DNA from: Carya illinoinensis
Lineage: Eukaryota > Streptophyta > Magnoliopsida > Fagales > Juglandaceae
DNA length: 64,000 nt
Direction: 5' to 3'
NCBI RefSeq assembly: GCF_018687715.1
Contig: NC_056764.1
Coordinates: 10,606,501-10,670,500, forward strand
This document shows positions 22,214-31,640 of this stretch, piece by piece (the stretch's first letter is position 1; the number at the start of each line of letters is the position of its first letter). Position numbers and translations under genes: made by a program. Below the pieces are notes generated by a model. The model was not told where the DNA came from. It did not search any database and was given only the letters and a program-made list of their open reading frames with translations.

Positions 22214-23263
22214 ATGTCAAATCTTACAAAATTGGAATTCGTTGCTCTTGACATTTCTGGGAAAAATTATTTATCTTGGATCCTTGATGCTGAGATCCAT
22301 CTGGATGCAATGAACCTGGGAGATACAATTAAAGAAGGAAATCAAGGGTCCCTGCAGGACCGTGCTAAGGCAATGATTTTCCTTCGGCACCATCTTCATG
22401 AAGAATTAAAAACTGAGTATCTAACGGTGAAAGATCCACTTATTTTGTGGAATGATTTAAGGGAGAGATATGAACACCAGAAAACTGTAATCCTCCCAAA
22501 AGCTCGTCATGATTGGATGCACCTGAGGTTGCAAGACTTCAAGAGTGTTAGTGAGTATAACTCTGCACTCTTTAAAATTAGCTCGCTATTGAAATTATGT
22601 GGTGAAAAAGTCACTGATGATGACTTGTTAGAGAAGACATATACTACTTTTCATGCCTCGAATGTGCTCCTGCAGCAGCAGTATCGAGAGCGAAAGTTCA
22701 AGAAATATTCTGAACTTATATCTTGTCTTCTATTAGCTGAGCAAAATAATGAGCTTTTATTAAGAAATCACCAGTCACATCCTACTGGTTCTATATCATT
22801 CCCTGAAGTGAATGGTACTAGATTTACATCATTCCCAGAAGCGAATGGTGCATCTTTTCAAAGAAAAAGAGGGCGTGGACGTGGTAAGAAAAACTATAGA
22901 AGTGGAGGTCCTAGAAGTGACCACACTAAAAGGGAAAATAATAGATATACACCGTACCACCAGAAGTGGTTCAACTCAGAAAAGGGCAAAGGTCCTCAAA
23001 ATAAATTTGTAAAGAAATATGAAGATGAATGCCATAGATGTGGTATGACTGGACATTGGTCTCGTACCTGTCGTACAGCTAAACACTTGGTTGACTTATA
23101 CCAATCTTCCATAAAAGAAAAAACAAAGAAATTTGAAACAAATTTTGCTGAACCATCATATGCTTTAAATTCTATAGATGGAGAAGATATTACAAGTCTT
23201 GATGTTTCTGATTTCTTTGAGGATTCTAGTGGTAGAGTTGATCATGGAAGTGTTCCTTTTTAA
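22214..23263 (+). CDS. gag: copia gag (capsid-nucleocapsid), 349 aa
   Basis: Encodes the structural protein that forms the virus-like particle and binds the element RNA. The N-terminal two thirds matches the copia gag family (block LDISGKNYLSWILDAEIHLD at residues about 13-32, then RHHLHEELKTEYLTVKDPL and LRLQDFKSVSEYNS). A Gly/Arg-rich linker (RGRGRGKKNYRSGG) precedes a CCHC zinc knuckle with C273, C276, H281 and C286 all present. The acidic tail ends DHGSVPF and stops at TAA. The frame is undamaged. It ends 88 bases before pol starts, in a different frame. The start codon directly follows an acceptor-like TGTAG. Confidence 0.93.
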   Translation: MSNLTKLEFVALDISGKNYLSWILDAEIHLDAMNLGDTIKEGNQGSLQDRAKAMIFLRHHLHEELKTEYLTVKDPLILWNDLRERYEHQKTVILPKARHDWMHLRLQDFKSVSEYNSALFKISSLLKLCGEKVTDDDLLEKTYTTFHASNVLLQQQYRERKFKKYSELISCLLLAEQNNELLLRNHQSHPTGSISFPEVNGTRFTSFPEANGASFQRKRGRGRGKKNYRSGGPRSDHTKRENNRYTPYHQKWFNSEKGKGPQNKFVKKYEDECHRCGMTGHWSRTCRTAKHLVDLYQSSIKEKTKKFETNFAEPSYALNSIDGEDITSLDVSDFFEDSSGRVDHGSVPF

Positions 23264-23351
23264 TTAATGTATTTCCTTTATATTATTGTAAAATATTTTT
23301 ATTCTGTAATGTTTTTTTTAGTAATGAAAGTTTTATATATTTTGTAGAATC

Positions 23352-26300
23352 ATGAGTCTTATTGATGAACTATCTATCTCCGAGATGAATAATAAAGATG
23401 TATGTCTGGCTGACAGTGCTACAACTCACACAATTCTTAAGGATAAAAAATATTTTCAAAATCTAACATTGAGTAAAGCCTATGTTCATACCATCTCCGG
23501 TTCATCGAATCTAATTGAAGGCTCCGGAAGAGCTTATATTGTGTTGCCTAATGGCACCAAATTTTGCATTGATGATGCTCTATTTTCTTCACAATCCAGA
23601 AGAAATTTATTAAGTTTTAAAGATATACGTCGTAATGGTTGCCATATTGAAACCATTAACGAAGACGATAAAGAGCATCTTCTCATTACTAAAATAATTT
23701 CGAGCCAGAAGCTCGTATTAGAAAAACTGCCTGCCCTCTCATCTGGATTGTATTATACAAAAATGAGAACAATTGAATCACATGTTGTAATGCACCAGAA
23801 GTGCATTGATCCCAAAATATTTATGACTTGGCATGATCGCCTTGGACATCCGGGATCAATAATGATGAGACGAATAATTGATAATTCGTATGGGCATCCC
23901 CTAAAGAATCAGAAGATTATTTTACCCAATGAATATCCATGCTCTGCATGTTCTCAAGGTAAATTGATTATCAAACCATCTATCTCAAAGGTTGGTTTTG
24001 AATCTCCATCGTTTTTACAAAGGATTCATGGAGATATATGTGGGCCTATTCAACCATCAAGTGGACCGTTCAGATATTTTATGGTTTTAATTGATGCATC
24101 AAGTCGATGGTCACATGTTTGTTTACTTTCCACTAGAAATGCTGCATTTGCTAAACTTCTTGCACAAATAATTAAACTACGAGCACAATTCTCTGACTAT
24201 CCAATTAAAACTATTCGATTGGATAATGCAGGAGAATTTACATCTCAAGCTTTTGATAATTATTGCATGTCAATAGGAATAGATGTTGAACATCCAGTTG
24301 CCCACACACATACTCAAAATGGTTTAGCTGAATCATTGATTAAAAGGCTTCAGCTAATCGCTAGACCTTTACTCATGAAATCAAATCTTCCTATTTCTGC
24401 TTGGGGACATGCTATAATTCATGCAGCATCATTAATTCGAGTTAGACCATCTGCATATCACAAATATTCACCATTACAGCTTGCATTTGGTCAGCAACCA
24501 AATATTTCTCATCTTCGTACTTTTGGATGTACTGTATATGTTCCAATTGCACCTCCACAACGTACAAAGATGGGCCCTCAACGTAGACTTGGGATATATG
24601 TTGGGTTTGATTCTCCATCTATTATCAGATACCTTGAGCCTCTTACAGGGGATATGTTTAAGGCACGTTTTGAGGATTGTCATTTTGACGAATCCATTTT
24701 TCCAACAATGGGTAATGAGAAGTCGGTGCCTGAAGCACGACAAACATTGTGTAATGAGAAGTCGGTGCCTGAAGCACGACAAGAAATTACTTGGGAAAAT
24801 AAAAATCTTTCCCAATTTGATCCTCGTACAAAAGAATGTAATCTAGAAGTTCAAAAGATTATTCATTTGCAAAGTGTTGCAAACCAATTACCGGATGCAT
24901 TTACTGACACTAAAGGTGTGGTAAAATCATATATTCCTGCTGTTAATGTTCCAGCAAGGATTGCAGTCCCTGAAGGACAAGTTGCCAAAATAGCAATAGG
25001 CGAGTCTAAGATACGCCTGAAGCGTGGACGGCCTATTGGTGCTAAGGACAAAATTCCTCGAAAGAGGAAAATACAAAATGAATTTGGTACTCCTGAAGAG
25101 TCCATACCAACACAGGCCATAAGAGTAATTGATGCTCATGAAGAGAGTAAATCTCCTGAGAAAGAACCTCCTGAAGAGGTATTTCATGAAATGTCTTCCC
25201 TTGAAGAGGGACAGGTACCTGAAAATAACGAGATCTCGATACATTTCATGAATACAGGAGAAATTTTGAATAGAAATAAAACTGTTGTCGACAACATATT
25301 CTCATATAAAATGGCTCTTGACATTACCAGAAGTAATGAAGAAATTGAGCCAAGAACTGTCGAAGAATGTCGACGTAGAGATGACTGGCCAAAATGGAAA
25401 TCAGCTATTGAAGCTGAATTAAACTCGCTAGCAAAGCGAGAGGTCTTTGGACCAATTATACAAACACCAAAGGGTGTAATACCCGTTGGATATAAATGGG
25501 TATTTATACGTAAACGTAATGAAAGTAATGAAATTGTGCGATATAAAGCACGACTTGTTGCACAAGGTTTCCTGCAGAAACCGGGGATTGATTATGAGGA
25601 AACATACTCTCCTGTTATGGATGCAATCACATTCAGATATTTGATTAGTTTGGCAGTTATAAAAAGATTGGATATGCAGTTGATGGATGTAGTCACCGCA
25701 TATTTATATGGATCATTAGATCATGACATATATATGAAAATCCCTGAAGGATATAAAATGCCTGAAGCTTCTAATCTGAGTACATCCAGAAGTATGTATT
25801 CTATTAAGCTTCAAAGATCTTTATATGGGTTAAAACAATCCGGACGCATGTGGTATAAACGCCTTAGCGAATATCTATTGAAAGAAGGATTTGAGAATAA
25901 TCCAATATGCCCATGTGTTTTTATTAAGAAATCAGATTCCGGATTTGTTATTATTGCGGTTTATGTTGATGATCTAAATCTTGTTGGAACTCCTGAAGAG
26001 ATCAGAAGAACTGCTACATATTTAAAGAATGAATTTGAAATGAAAGATCTTGGCAAAACGAAATTTTGTCTCGGCCTGCAGCTCGAGCATTTGCCAAATG
26101 GAATTCTCATTCATCAATCAAATTATACAGAGAAAGTCTTGAAACACTTTTACATGGACAAAGCTCATCCCCTGAGTACTCCAATGGTTGTTCGATCACT
26201 TGATGTGCAGAAGGATCCATTTCGTCCTTGTGAAGACAATGAAGAAATTCTTGGTTCTGAAATACCTTATCTCAGTGCAATTGGAGCCCTGATGTATCTT

Positions 26301-26984
26301 GCAAATTGCACTCGGCCTGATATTGCATTTTCAGTTAATTTACTTGCAAGATATAGTTCCGCACCAACTCGAAGACATTGGAATGGCATTAAACATATCC
26401 TTCGATACCTTCGAGGTACGGTTGATATGGGATTATTTTATCAATATGGTTCAAGTCCACAATTAGTTGGATATGCAGATGCAGGTTATCTTTCAGATCC
26501 ACACAGAGGTAGATCTCAGACTGGATATGTATTTACTTATGGAAATTCTGCTATATCATGGAGATCTGTCAAACAAACACTATCTGCTACATCTTCAAAT
26601 CACTCAGAGATCATTGCAATTCATGAAACAAGTCGAGAATGCATTTGGCTAAGATCAATGATCCAACATATTCAAGAAAAGTGTGGTCTTCCAGTGATTA
26701 ATGATAGTCCAACAACTTTATACGAAGATAATGCTGCTTGTATTGCTCAAATTAGAGGAGGATATATCAAAGGTGATAGAACCAAACATATTTCACCTAA
26801 ATTCTTTTATACTCATGAACTTCAAGAAAAAGGTGAAATTAAAGTCAAGCAGATACGATCAAGTGATAATCTGGCAGATTTATTCACAAAAGCATTACCA
26901 ACTGCAACATTTAAGAAGATTGTGCAGAATATTGGAATGCGGAGACTTGAAGACCTTTTATCATGCACTTTTCAGGGGGAGTAA
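23352..26984 (+). CDS. pol: copia pol polyprotein (protease-integrase-RT-RNase H), 1210 aa
   Basis: A single intact frame. Protease: LADSATTH, with catalytic D21 in a D-S-A context rather than D-T/S-G. Integrase zinc region: H161, H166, C197, C200. Integrase core: D228, D291 and E327, with the exact D-35-E spacing. A 13-residue block around SVPEARQ is tandemly repeated in the linker (24713-24782). RT: WVFIRKRN, VVTAYLYGSLDHD and YVDD at 871-874, all intact. RNase H: D1043 in YADAGY, E in NHSEIIA, D in YEDNAA, D in SSDNLADLFTKALP. All catalytic residues are present, so the element could be active. The pol frame has a TGA at 23325-23327, so translation cannot enter from gag by frameshift and must start at or near 23352. 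Confidence 0.95.
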   Translation: MSLIDELSISEMNNKDVCLADSATTHTILKDKKYFQNLTLSKAYVHTISGSSNLIEGSGRAYIVLPNGTKFCIDDALFSSQSRRNLLSFKDIRRNGCHIETINEDDKEHLLITKIISSQKLVLEKLPALSSGLYYTKMRTIESHVVMHQKCIDPKIFMTWHDRLGHPGSIMMRRIIDNSYGHPLKNQKIILPNEYPCSACSQGKLIIKPSISKVGFESPSFLQRIHGDICGPIQPSSGPFRYFMVLIDASSRWSHVCLLSTRNAAFAKLLAQIIKLRAQFSDYPIKTIRLDNAGEFTSQAFDNYCMSIGIDVEHPVAHTHTQNGLAESLIKRLQLIARPLLMKSNLPISAWGHAIIHAASLIRVRPSAYHKYSPLQLAFGQQPNISHLRTFGCTVYVPIAPPQRTKMGPQRRLGIYVGFDSPSIIRYLEPLTGDMFKARFEDCHFDESIFPTMGNEKSVPEARQTLCNEKSVPEARQEITWENKNLSQFDPRTKECNLEVQKIIHLQSVANQLPDAFTDTKGVVKSYIPAVNVPARIAVPEGQVAKIAIGESKIRLKRGRPIGAKDKIPRKRKIQNEFGTPEESIPTQAIRVIDAHEESKSPEKEPPEEVFHEMSSLEEGQVPENNEISIHFMNTGEILNRNKTVVDNIFSYKMALDITRSNEEIEPRTVEECRRRDDWPKWKSAIEAELNSLAKREVFGPIIQTPKGVIPVGYKWVFIRKRNESNEIVRYKARLVAQGFLQKPGIDYEETYSPVMDAITFRYLISLAVIKRLDMQLMDVVTAYLYGSLDHDIYMKIPEGYKMPEASNLSTSRSMYSIKLQRSLYGLKQSGRMWYKRLSEYLLKEGFENNPICPCVFIKKSDSGFVIIAVYVDDLNLVGTPEEIRRTATYLKNEFEMKDLGKTKFCLGLQLEHLPNGILIHQSNYTEKVLKHFYMDKAHPLSTPMVVRSLDVQKDPFRPCEDNEEILGSEIPYLSAIGALMYLANCTRPDIAFSVNLLARYSSAPTRRHWNGIKHILRYLRGTVDMGLFYQYGSSPQLVGYADAGYLSDPHRGRSQTGYVFTYGNSAISWRSVKQTLSATSSNHSEIIAIHETSRECIWLRSMIQHIQEKCGLPVINDSPTTLYEDNAACIAQIRGGYIKGDRTKHISPKFFYTHELQEKGEIKVKQIRSSDNLADLFTKALPTATFKKIVQNIGMRRLEDLLSCTFQGE
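24713..24782 (+). repeat. 39-bp in-frame tandem duplication within pol
   Basis: TAATGAGAAGTCGGTGCCTG starts at 24713 and again at 24752, and 31 bases match exactly. It repeats NEKSVPEARQ in the unstructured linker between integrase and RT, leaves the frame intact and looks recent because the copies are identical. Confidence 0.95.
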
Positions 26985-27006
26985 CGTCTTGAAGACTTAT
27001 GCTGAT

Positions 27007-27174
27007 TGTACTCTTTTTCCTTCGCTAAGGTTTTATCCCACTGGGTTTTCCTTCGCAAGGTTTTAATGAGGCAATCTTAAAGCATTTTACAGTACACATG
27101 AATATTGTACTCTTTTTCCTTCGCCATTGGTTTTTTCCCACAGGGTTTTTCCTTGGCAAGGTTTTAACGAGGCA
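27007..27174 (+). repeat. duplicated 3' untranslated module before the polypurine tract
   Basis: Two copies, at 27007-27073 and 27106-27174. Each runs TGTACTCTTTTTCCTTCG, then a CCCAC-GGGTTTT block, then CAAGGTTTTAA-GAGGCA. Similar pyrimidine-rich blocks ending in CAAGGTTTTAACGAGGCA occur, as I recall, at this position in several plant copia lineages. Each half contains short complementary words that could fold. Confidence 0.85.
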
Positions 27175-27197
27175 TATTCATTATATGTGGTCATCCA

Positions 27198-27206
27198 AAG
27201 GGGGAG
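27198..27206 (+). other. polypurine tract
   Basis: AAAGGGGGAG immediately precedes the 3' LTR start TGTTG. This is the usual primer for plus-strand DNA synthesis. A similar GGGGGAG lies at the pol stop codon (about 26976-26982) and could be an older or auxiliary tract. Confidence 0.85.
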
Positions 27207-27626
27207 TGTTGTAAAATAACATTGTAAAATTGTATGACCACCTTGAGCTAGCCGTCAAATGCACAGTGCATAGTGCCAGCATAGTACTGCATAGTAACTG
27301 GCATAGGGTGCATAGTGCCAGCATAGTACTGCATAGTAACTGGCATAGTAAATGGCCGACATCGCACAGTGCGCATAGTGCCAGCATAGTACTGCATAGT
27401 ACTGCATAGTAACTGGCATAGTAAATGGCCGACATCGCACAGTGCATAGTGCCAGCATAGTACTGCATAGTAAATATGCACAGTGCCAGTATAGTACTGC
27501 ATAGTAACTTGCATAGTTCCCTTTGTACGCCTATATATATCGTTGAATTCTTTAAGAAATTCATAAGTTTCATAACTTCTCTGAGTTCTATTTCTCTCTC
27601 TCTCTCCTTTCGATAGTTTTATAATA
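27207..27626 (+). repeat. 3' LTR (420 bp)
   Basis: Matches the 5' LTR throughout except for one C-to-T change at about 27490 and a CT run shorter by two units. It carries the same five-unit U3 array and TATA box, and ends GTTTTATAATA before the target duplication. Confidence 0.95.
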
Positions 27627-27631
27627 AATAA
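27627..27631. other. target-site duplication AATAA, right copy
   Basis: Identical to 21643-21647. It is followed by more AAT/ATT microsatellite sequence up to about 27652. Confidence 0.75.
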
Positions 27632-29935
27632 TAATTATTATTATTATTATTTTGGGGAGACAGACCAAACGTTGGGACCAGATGATGAAACGGTGTCACA
27701 TGGTTTTGTAAAGTAAAGCCGCATCTAATGAAATAATGAGCCTAATTAAACAATATTAATTTACTAATATTATGATTGTGTGTACAAGACTTTAATTATC
27801 AAATCTTCTTATCGACCATGCATGGACCCGCTCCCCTTAATTAGGAACATGTTTAATGGAGTGGATTATATTATATACGTGTTCTTTATTTGCATCCTCT
27901 TCACATTACAAATTAGTACGTATTTCTTTTCAAAATACAATTAATTAAAACAAATAACGTACCACCAAAAGAGAAAAAGAATAATAGAAAGATTAAATTT
28001 AACATCTTTAATCTCAAATTTTCTCGACTTGTAATTATAAAAAGGTTGTACAGGCCATGGAAACACGAGATATGAGAAGAGTTGTTCTACTCAGTACTCA
28101 TAAACTATACACTTACTGAGAGATTAAAAAATAAAATTAAGTGTGTGGTGAAAAGTTGCTATGTAGAATTTTTTAATATGAGATATTCGATTATGCTATT
28201 ACGAAGCTCTACACCACATACCATTTACGTGTTATAATTTAATCTGGAAGATTAATTTTAAAATTTAAATCTTAAAAATTAAATTATGTCATATGGATAG
28301 TATATGGTATAGAGACTTTAGATTATGCATATTTCTCATGAGATATTATAGATTTGTATTTTTGTAATCTAAGCTTGATTATAATGACATTTTTATTCAT
28401 TAACAAGCATCTTAAATAAGGGACTTAAGACCCTTGCTTAGAACTAGTTTGGATGTTAATTAGTTGATATCATCTATTCTCAATATTGAGATTTTTTATC
28501 TCAACTTAACATTTAAATATTCAACTTTTTCATCAAATCAATATAAGTTTTTCAAATTTTTAACTAAAATATTAAAAACAATTCAACTTTTTCAAATCTA
28601 AAAATAAAAATAATTTTAAAAAATTATATTCTAATAATATTTTAACTTTATAATATTTTATTCAATTTTTCTCTCTCTCATTCTTTAAAATTTAATAATT
28701 TAATTAAATTTAAATTATTTTATTATTATTTATAAATTATTTTATTATTATTCATAAAATTTTCGTCTCTTCCCATTACGGTTTGCCTCGTTCATTCCAA
28801 TCATATCGTCGGTGCATCGCCTGATACATTGTCCAAATGGCATCCATTACAAATATCCTTTCCTTCAATTTTAGCACTGATTCTAAAGTGGGCTCGCTCG
28901 CTCACATCAACTAGATATAGAAAGCCTATTCCCCAACAGTGAAAAATATTATAACCTATAGTACGGATCCTGAATAGTGCGTGTGGAATATATGAATATA
29001 ATAATAAAAGTTACCTTTTCTCCAACAATAAAGTAATATAACCCACAACAAACGGTTGATAAAGAATGCTTCCTTCTTACAAATTCAACTTCTCTTATTT
29101 ATTTCATCTCTACTCTCTCACCTCTTTCTTTAACTTTTAGTAATGTCAATAATTTTTTAAGCAATGTAAAATATAATATTATAACCGATTTGTAAGTTAC
29201 AAAACTCAAATACAATAAGTATAATGTCATACCAGAACGTGTGTGAACTTTTATTTTGCAGCTTTTTTTTTTGTTTTTTTATCAAAAATATGGCGATATG
29301 GCAAACTACTATTTTTCGGAATCAAAAACTACTACACACCCCATTGCAGGATTCCTATGCCACCAATCATTTAGATGGTTGAAAATTTTCGTCAAACAAG
29401 ATGGCACGTGAGTCACATGGACGGGTCAAAGTGTACATGAAATCCACACGCCACCGCATCGAAAAACTCCTTTGCCACCACACGTGGCGTTTCTACAATT
29501 AGGGATCTCAGTTTCTTCCGACTAGAATGTCCTAGCATGGCACGTGTCCCTAACACGCCACTACAATTTATTTGTTTCATGTTTTTGCTTTCCTTCAAGC
29601 TGAAAATGCTAATCTATGGTTTTTTCCGTACACTAGAGGCATCCTAGTTCATATGGTTAGTTTCGAAACCTACCGGAGTATATCTAAATTGTAATTTATC
29701 ATTTTCACATCTATTTTTATGTTTATTATTATTTCCTTTTGTTTAGATAAAAATAAAAAAGAAATAGTCTCTTAAATATTTTGTCCATAGAGTAAAAGTC
29801 ATCTCCTTCTCTGGAAGGTGGGGTATGAAATATCTGCTTTAGGTAGAGTGTTGTCTTTCAGACGATTTGTCTGTAGAGGTCTATAGAAGTTAAGACCACA
29901 CCAATCAGAAAGGAATTTGTGTGTTGGTGGAGCCT
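27632..29935. other. intergenic region
   Basis: AT-rich spacer with one reversed family C repeat copy (28440-28790). The part at about 29390-29640 is more mixed in composition and contains several CACGTG/CACGCCAC-like words. A 61-codon frame on its minus strand is not recognisable. No gene is supported. Confidence 0.55.
28440..28790. mobile_element. dispersed repeat family C copy, reversed
   Basis: Contains ATTCAACTTTTTCATC, then AATTCAACTTTTTCAAATCT and TTATAATATTTTATTCAATT. It ends TTATTTATAAATTATTTTAT and CATAAAATTTTCGTCTC, like the copy at 18.0-18.35 kb. Confidence 0.55.
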
Positions 29936-30992
29936 AGAGGTGTAACCGGTCTGATTTTCTAGTTTTAATAATGCCTCCAGCATCTACATTTACTTTGGTT
30001 TCCTCTCCACTGAAGATAGCCAACAGATTTACCAATCTAAGACAAGTTCCTAGACCTATTCTTCCAAGTTCATTTGCTTCCACCTTAGTCATGCCATACA
30101 ACCCGTATTCAAACCCATTGGATTCGGTGACACCCAGATTTCTCTCTGCCAACAAGGTAGAATATTTCAAGAAAGCTTGAATTCAGAATCTGTTTTACAT
30201 CGAGAAATCAATAAAAACATATCATTTCCAAATTGCTTCAGATTACTTTTCCCGAAGTTTTCATTGGATTCCCGAAGATCTTGCCAAAAACCTCTCCTTT
30301 TATCTTAGAATCTTGGTTAACATCGGTTTCATCTTCATTAAACCTATTTATTGTAAAGTTGATCCCTCAAAGATCATCTTTCACAATTATTTCATTATTT
30401 CAGTTATGACGGAAGAAGAATAGAAAACCCATCCTTCTGCTTTCAAAACACCTAAGGATACTGATACTCAATATAATTATTATGATTATATTGAGGCCTG
30501 GTTAAAGTTTCCTTTATTTCAAACCTCCAGTATGCAGCACTCTTGGTTATATTTATAGCATATAATCCTTTAGTGATAATATATTGTAGTATATTATAAT
30601 ATATATTATAATTGTATTATAGATTATAGTGATATATTATAATATATAATTTAATATTTTGATACATTATAGGATATTATAATATATAGTGATTTAGTAT
30701 TAGTATAACTATTAATACAATAAACTATAGTGATATAAGATTTTAAAATTCAATATTATATTAATTAGGAATTTTATAATACAAAATTATTTTATATATA
30801 ATTATATATTATATATAAATTATATATAATATAAAAAATTAAAATATATATATATGAATCGGTCTGGTCCGGTTTTAGGAAAAGAGAAACCAGAACCAGA
30901 CTAAGTTTAACCGGTTTTAAGAAAAATAAAATCGATACCGAACCGAAACCAGGTCTAATTTACCCATTCACTAGTGTTTTTTTTACACCCTT
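29936..30992. mobile_element. family D element carrying a foreign coding-like insert
   Basis: The left end AGAGGTGTAACCGGTCTGA and right end TTTTTTTACACCCTTA are inverted relative to each other. The AT palindromic body (30560-30850) and CCGGTT-rich right shoulder (30855-30960) match the 16.4-17.2 kb copy in the opposite direction. About 580 bases (29965-30545) between left end and body are absent from that copy. Confidence 0.65.
29965..30545 (+). pseudogene. broken coding-like fragment, possibly from a plant retroelement or pararetrovirus-like polyprotein
   Basis: One frame is open from 29971 to 30180. Sequence beyond it, to about 30545, is coding-like in the next stretches but interrupted by stops (for example TAG at about 30421-30423). 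Aromatic-rich words such as YNYYDYIEAW remind me of a class of plant endogenous pararetrovirus-like or retroelement polyproteins. This is recollection, weakly held. Composition differs sharply from the AT-rich element around it. No complete domain is present and it cannot make a functional protein. Confidence 0.35.
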
Positions 30993-31119
30993 AGCGGCGC
31001 TCCAAAGGTGAGTAGTTGGCTGGTAATTTGAAAATTTTTCTATATATATATCAAGTCGAAATTATAATTTCATTTTCATGAATGAATGAAGTATATTTTC
31101 CATCGAATATAAAAAAAAA

Positions 31120-31260
31120 GATACATGAGTTTTAGAGTGTGCAAGTTTCTTACATTTCTTTTAAAAAAATGTAAGGTTTATTATTAAAAAATTATATTTT
31201 TTTAAAAGAGAATGTACGGCGTTTACATACCCTATAACTACAAATATAATTTATCTAAAT
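31120..31260. mobile_element. MITE family A copy (diverged)
   Basis: Family centre TTATTATTAAAAAATTATAT and end words GTACGGCGTTTACA and AACTACAAATATAATTTATC are recognisable. The left arm is degraded. Confidence 0.5.
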
Positions 31261-31486
31261 TGTAACTATCACTGGCGTGTAAATGAATGCTGCTGAAACT
31301 TAGATCAAGTGCCAGCACAGATTAGCCTTCAAATATCTATCTCGGATGCTTTTTTTGCTACCATACAAAATAGTCTTATAATTTATATCTCTCTCTCTCT
31401 CTCTCTAGAGAATAGAGAATATATTTAAATGCTTGTAGAATTAGGAAACCTTATGCTTTGCTTCGTAGCCTAAAAAGATGAGAATA

Positions 31487-31640
31487 TATTAAAGTGTATA
31501 AAATATATATAATCGTTTTGAAAAAGAGTATAATCTATTTTAAAAAAATTAATTCTTTTTATATGAATCTTATATTTATTTATTTATTTTTAAATAATTA
31601 TGTAACGTACGACTACAAGTATTATTTATCATTTATAAAA
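31487..31640. mobile_element. MITE family A copy
   Basis: AATCGTTTTGAAAAAGAGTA, AAAAATTAATTCTTTTTATA and ACGACTACAAGTATTATTTATC follow the family order. Confidence 0.65.

Larger units (their letters stand above)
21648..27626 (+). mobile_element. complete, young Ty1/copia LTR retrotransposon (two-ORF type), 5979 bp
   Basis: The order is 5' LTR (21648-22071), leader, gag (22214-23263), pol (23352-26984), a 222-bp untranslated stretch with a duplicated module, polypurine tract (27198-27206) and 3' LTR (27207-27626). The host sequence AATAA flanks it on both sides (21643-21647 and 27627-27631). The LTRs differ by one substitution and a 4-bp change in a CT run, and both ORFs are open, so insertion was recent and the copy may be competent. 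Integrase precedes RT, which defines copia. The clade is not assigned. Confidence 0.95.

Noticed and set aside
24474..25244. Minus-strand frames of 85-113 codons
   Set aside because: Antisense shadows of pol.
22214..26984. Gag and pol joined by ribosomal frameshifting
   Set aside because: The ORFs do not overlap; the pol frame has a TGA at 23325 between the gag stop and the pol start.
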